A stretch of DNA of 8,500 nucleotides from NCBI GenBank assembly GCA_964439135.1, contig CAYTNN010000194.1, positions 1 through 8,500 of the forward strand, given 5' to 3'. The stretch is from JAFGPJ01 sp964439135 (GTDB lineage: Bacteria > Planctomycetota > Phycisphaerae > Sedimentisphaerales > Anaerobacaceae). Of this stretch, positions 6,716 to 8,500 are shown piece by piece; position 1 is the first letter of the stretch, and every line of letters begins with the position of its first letter. The notes below the pieces were generated by a model. That model was not told where the DNA came from. It saw only the letters and a list, made by a program, of their open reading frames with translations, and searched no databases. The translations under genes were made by a program, and so were the position numbers.

Positions 6716-6753
6716 ACTCGTCGCTGCAAAACTTATGTTAACGCTCTTATCCA

Positions 6754-6788
6754 CATCTCGTGGGGCGTAAAACGTATCTCGTATTCGA
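6754..6788. repeat. Degenerate heptamer array downstream of proB
   Basis: Five 7-base units follow in register: CATCTCG, TGGGGCG, TAAAACG, TATCTCG, TATTCGA. On the minus strand they read CGAGATA, CGTTTTA, CGCCCCA and CGAGATG, so CG begins each unit. The last two plus-strand units are an inverted copy of the repeat lying before proB (13 bases, 6774-6786). Confidence 0.55.
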
Positions 6789-6804
6789 GCGATCTTCGAG
6801 CGGG

Positions 6805-6860
6805 ACAAAAAAAGTTTTAAAAATTTTTTGTAACCTTTTCATGGTTTTGACGCCTATAGT
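6805..6860 (+). promoter_or_regulatory. AT-rich tract and candidate -10 box upstream of the BamE-like gene
   Basis: A/T runs between 6807 and 6830 form an 8-bp A/T inverted repeat (6805-6812 with 6824-6831). TATAGT (6855-6860, five of six matches to TATAAT) lies downstream. No good -35 box stands 16-18 bases before it, so this could be an UP-element type promoter or simply low-complexity spacer. A TTGACG at 6847-6852 has no convincing -10 partner. Confidence 0.3.
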
Positions 6861-6875
6861 ATAGGAAAGACAAAT

Positions 6876-6923
6876 ATGCGTTGCCCCTGCGGAAAGATTT
6901 GCAGGGCCGAATTTACGGCGTAA
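6876..6923 (+). CDS. Possible 15-residue Cys-containing leader peptide
   Basis: ATG at 6876 opens a short frame, MRCPCGKICRAEFTA, ending at TAA 6921-6923, with AGGA (6863-6866) nine bases upstream. It lies entirely in the leader of the BamE-like lipoprotein gene, 30 bases before that ATG. Within it, CCCTGC and GCAGGG can form a 6-bp hairpin. It has three cysteines in 15 residues. It may be coincidental; there is no homology evidence. Confidence 0.22.
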   Translation: MRCPCGKICRAEFTA

Positions 6924-6953
6924 AATGCGAACTGAAATAAGGAGAAGCACAAA

Positions 6954-7322
6954 ATGAAATTAAACAAATGCGGCGAGATTGGTCTTTTTGCGGCTCTGGT
7001 TGCCGTGTCGGTTCTGGTTGTCGGCTGCATAGTCTGCCAAACGGACGAGCAGTACAACGGTATTGAAAATGACACGCTCAAGCAGGTCGAGTGCGGCCAG
7101 ACCACGAGGGACTGGGTGATCGAGACGTTCGGCGAGCCGAGCGAGCAAATTCTCACCGATGACGGCGGCGAAATCCTCAAGTACAAATGCGTAAGGAGAA
7201 AGGACAACAAATTTGTCATGTTTCCGCCTCCTATCGTTATCCATGACGATAAAGATGTGGTACACACCGTCGCGTTTGAGGTCAGGGATGGAATCGTCCA
7301 GCGGTACTGGAAGGAAGGGTAG
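6954..7322 (+). CDS. BamE/SmpA-OmlA-like lipoprotein
   Basis: The product is 122 residues. ATG at 6954 has AAGGAG (6939-6944) nine bases upstream. Residues 1-24 are a signal peptide with a hydrophobic core and a lipobox LVVGC, the lipidated cysteine being Cys25. Residues about 41-120 resemble the SmpA/OmlA (BamE) fold: 'TLKQVECGQTTRDWVIETFGEPSE' parallels the family's 'v.pGmt.eeV...lGePt' helix-turn motif, followed by three beta strands ('ILKYKCVR', 'DVVHTVAFEVRDG', 'IVQRYWKEG'). Members of the fold include BamE of the outer-membrane assembly machine and many other small envelope lipoproteins. No other Bam gene is nearby, so a role in outer-membrane assembly is not established here. It appears to be a single-gene transcript with a leader of about 90 bases. 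Confidence 0.72.
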   Translation: MKLNKCGEIGLFAALVAVSVLVVGCIVCQTDEQYNGIENDTLKQVECGQTTRDWVIETFGEPSEQILTDDGGEILKYKCVRRKDNKFVMFPPPIVIHDDKDVVHTVAFEVRDGIVQRYWKEG

Positions 7323-7389
7323 TGACACACACGCCGAAGCGATAACAACCGCTGCGGCAAGCGAGTCTCTCAGCGTCACAAGACATTGT

Positions 7390-7403
7390 CACGAGCACTC
7401 GTG
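7390..7403 (+). terminator. Weak hairpin after the BamE-like gene
   Basis: CACGA and TCGTG pair around GCAC, 67 bases after the stop at 7322, and GTAAACTTTAA follows. The stem is short and the T tract poor. The remaining gene-free bases 7323-7586 show nothing else I can name. Confidence 0.2.
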
Positions 7404-7586
7404 GTAAACTTTAATCCGGCTGCCCTTTGTCAGAAATGAAACCCCTCACTGACCCGTGACGGCTGCTATTGATTGGTGGCCCACATTCCTCGGCGAAGCT
7501 CAGGGCCTGATCCGAGCATAGTTGAAGGGACAAGCTTCCTGAAAGAAGCGAACGCTAAAGTACAAATTGGGACAAGGTGCCGGCGT

Positions 7587-7667
7587 CTATTTCTTTTTAG
7601 CCTTGGATTTTTTCTTGACTTTCTTCTTGGCTTTCTTTCCCGAACTGCATCCGCATGTTTTGCACAT
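7587..7667 (-). CDS. 26-residue CxxCGC, lysine-rich mini-protein
   Basis: A short minus-strand frame starts at ATG 7667 with an excellent AAAGGA (7680-7675) seven bases upstream and ends at TAG 7589-7587. It begins MCKTCGCSSGKK; the remaining residues are almost all Lys with a few Ala, Val and Ser. Twelve of the last sixteen residues are lysine. The N-terminal MCxxCGC is the motif that forms the high-affinity nickel site at the start of HypB, but no GTPase domain follows, so this is not HypB. The composition suggests a soluble metal-binding, nucleic-acid-binding or polyanion-binding peptide; these are inferences. The ribosome-binding site and the clean metal-ligand pattern argue that it is real. 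Longer overlapping frames on both strands here have no comparable support. Confidence 0.6.
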   Translation of the reverse strand: MCKTCGCSSGKKAKKKVKKKSKAKKK

Positions 7668-7772
7668 CTGCCAATCCTTTCATATCCGGCGTTCCATTGC
7701 TCATCAGCCGACACTGAAGATTTACTCGGCGACCATATATTAATCGGCTAATAAAGACAAAAATCAATAAAT

Positions 7773-7807
7773 ATTCGTATTACGTATTGCGGATTGCGTA
7801 TTAAGGC
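7773..7807. repeat. Heptamer tandem repeat in the spacer after the mini-protein
   Basis: Five units in register, ATTCGTA, TTACGTA, TTGCGGA, TTGCGTA and TTAAGGC, fill 35 bases about 105 bases upstream of the mini-protein start. On the minus strand the unit is AATACGN, the same core as the GAATACG unit before proB. The 297-base interval 7668-7964 holds only this array and the palindromic element further on. Confidence 0.65.
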
Positions 7808-7894
7808 TTTCCCCGCTTTGTAGGCTGGCGGTTTGCCCCACCATTTTTCATCTCAGGGACTACATAAACCAGGGACAGCGGGCCTGTTGGCAAA

Positions 7895-7970
7895 GACGAG
7901 ATTGCTTCGTCGCTACACTCCTCGCAATAACATAAGGATGCGTTTTCATGTCATTGCGAGCGAATCACAC
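7895..7970. repeat. Palindromic 'TCATTGCGAGCGAA' type intergenic repeat
   Basis: The left half contains GAGATTGCTTCGTCGCTACA, and CTCGCAATAACA (7921-7932) pairs with TGTCATTGCGAG (7949-7960) with one mismatch across a 16-base loop. The wording matches a palindromic intergenic repeat seen in many unrelated bacteria, usually ending GCGAAGCGAAGCAATCT. Here the right half breaks off after GCGAA, at the stop codon of the neighbouring gene. Family assignment is from memory, not from a search. Confidence 0.6.
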
Positions 7971-8500
7971 CAGGCGTCGTCTACCTGAGCTGATCACTAA
8001 GTGACCGGCCGAGCGGTCGTTAACGACGATCGTGAACATCGTGTCTTCCTTGCAACCTGTGAGGCAGGCTGCCTGGACATCTGTGAGGTTCTCTCCGAAT
8101 GCTGTGAAGGTACGCTCCGAGCCGTTCTTCCTGGTATACACGCCATTGGCATCGGGACCCTGCTGGTTGGCTCCCGTCCTGAGAAAGGACTTATTGAGGT
8201 TGCCTTCGATCATGTATTTTGAGCCCCGCTGCGAAGCCACCGTCGGGCTGCCCTTGAGAATGCGGTTCGCGGTCTTCTCGCAGTCCGCCTTCTTGCCTTG
8301 GATGCGGACCTTGACGCCACTCTCGATGAACTCCATGGTGACTTTCTGCCTAATGGCGGCGATGGCATCGGCCCCGGTGATCTTCTCGAATCCACCTGTG
8401 GGTGCTTCGGCGGCTGGCGCGACCTCGGGTTCCGGCCCCTGATCTGTCGCCTCCGTCTCGATGGGCTCGCCCGGATTCCGGAGTTCACCACGGAAGATGA
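7965..8500 (-). CDS. Unrecognised protein, 5' end outside window
   Basis: The frame is open from the right edge to a TGA at 7967-7965, giving 177 visible C-terminal residues. The first visible part (about residues 1-45) is an acidic, Pro/Ala/Glu-rich linker ('GPEPEVAPAAEAP' within it). A more ordered region follows, with alternating charged and hydrophobic strands ('TMEFIESGVKVRIQGKK', 'SKYMIEGNL', 'ERTFTAFGENL', 'TMFTIVVNDR'), suggesting a mixed beta domain. There are three Cys, including a CLTGC pair that could bind metal or form a disulfide. The last residues, SSGRRRLV, are basic, and the stop lies in the edge of the palindromic repeat, so the C-terminus may have been altered. No family was recognised, and the start is not in view. 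Confidence 0.65.
   Translation of the reverse strand, partial: IFRGELRNPGEPIETEATDQGPEPEVAPAAEAPTGGFEKITGADAIAAIRQKVTMEFIESGVKVRIQGKKADCEKTANRILKGSPTVASQRGSKYMIEGNLNKSFLRTGANQQGPDANGVYTRKNGSERTFTAFGENLTDVQAACLTGCKEDTMFTIVVNDRSAGHLVISSGRRRLV

Noticed and set aside
4044..7736. A 13-base identity, GATTTACTCGGCG, shared by the proA hairpin and the region upstream of the mini-protein (about 7719-7732)
   Set aside because: About one such match is expected by chance in a window of this size, and the second copy is not part of a comparable hairpin.
7466..7751. Longer frames on both strands overlapping the CxxCGC mini-protein
   Set aside because: They lack ribosome-binding sites and show only low-complexity residues from the lysine codon run in other frames.

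Overview
The window most likely comes from a Planctomycetota genome, perhaps a Phycisphaerae/Sedimentisphaerales-type lineage, taken from a draft or metagenomic scaffold. The evidence is indirect. There is a secreted LamG protein with tandem Fn3-like modules carrying the 'TYYWR(I/V)DE' signature common in that group. There is also a secreted FG-GAP/VCBS seven-repeat propeller, several lipobox proteins, GC-rich housekeeping genes with AT-rich spacers, and a run of exactly 100 Ns typical of a scaffold join. The phylum is an inference from style, not proven by a marker gene.

Layout. Positions 1-2223 hold two minus-strand genes for exported proteins: a LamG/Fn3 surface protein that runs off the left edge, and a coiled-coil lipoprotein upstream of it. 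A 446-base spacer between them carries a good promoter and a structured leader. Positions 2224-2640 hold the lipoprotein promoter, the assembly gap and a tRNA-Gly(TCC) on the minus strand. Positions 2641-6686 hold the proline-biosynthesis segment on the plus strand: proA, then a secreted calcium-loop beta-propeller gene, then proB. Positions 6687-7322 hold a long leader and a BamE/SmpA-like lipoprotein. Positions 7323-8500 are accessory in character. They contain a 26-residue CxxCGC plus polylysine mini-protein on the minus strand, two families of intergenic repeat, and the 3' end of an unrecognised minus-strand gene that runs off the right edge.

How the genes fit together. ProB (glutamate 5-kinase) and ProA (gamma-glutamyl phosphate reductase) carry out the first two steps from glutamate to proline. 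They are normally adjacent, but here they are in the order proA-proB and separated by an unrelated secreted propeller gene. The tRNA-Gly and proA start from closely packed divergent promoters. The exported proteins (LamG/Fn3, coiled-coil lipoprotein, propeller, BamE-like) point to envelope or surface functions but do not form a recognisable pathway.

The most unusual structure is between the genes. A degenerate 7-base tandem repeat (units such as CGAGATA, GTCAATA, CGCAATA, sharing an ATA-like end) occurs in at least five spacers. It fills the whole 56-base gap before proB as eight units, contains the proB stop codon, and reappears in inverted orientation downstream of proB. A second repeat resembles the widespread 'GTCATTGCGAGCGAA...' palindromic element and abuts the stop codon of the last gene. 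The other item worth attention is the mini-protein, whose N-terminus MCKTCGC matches the CxxCGC nickel site of HypB but lacks the rest of HypB.
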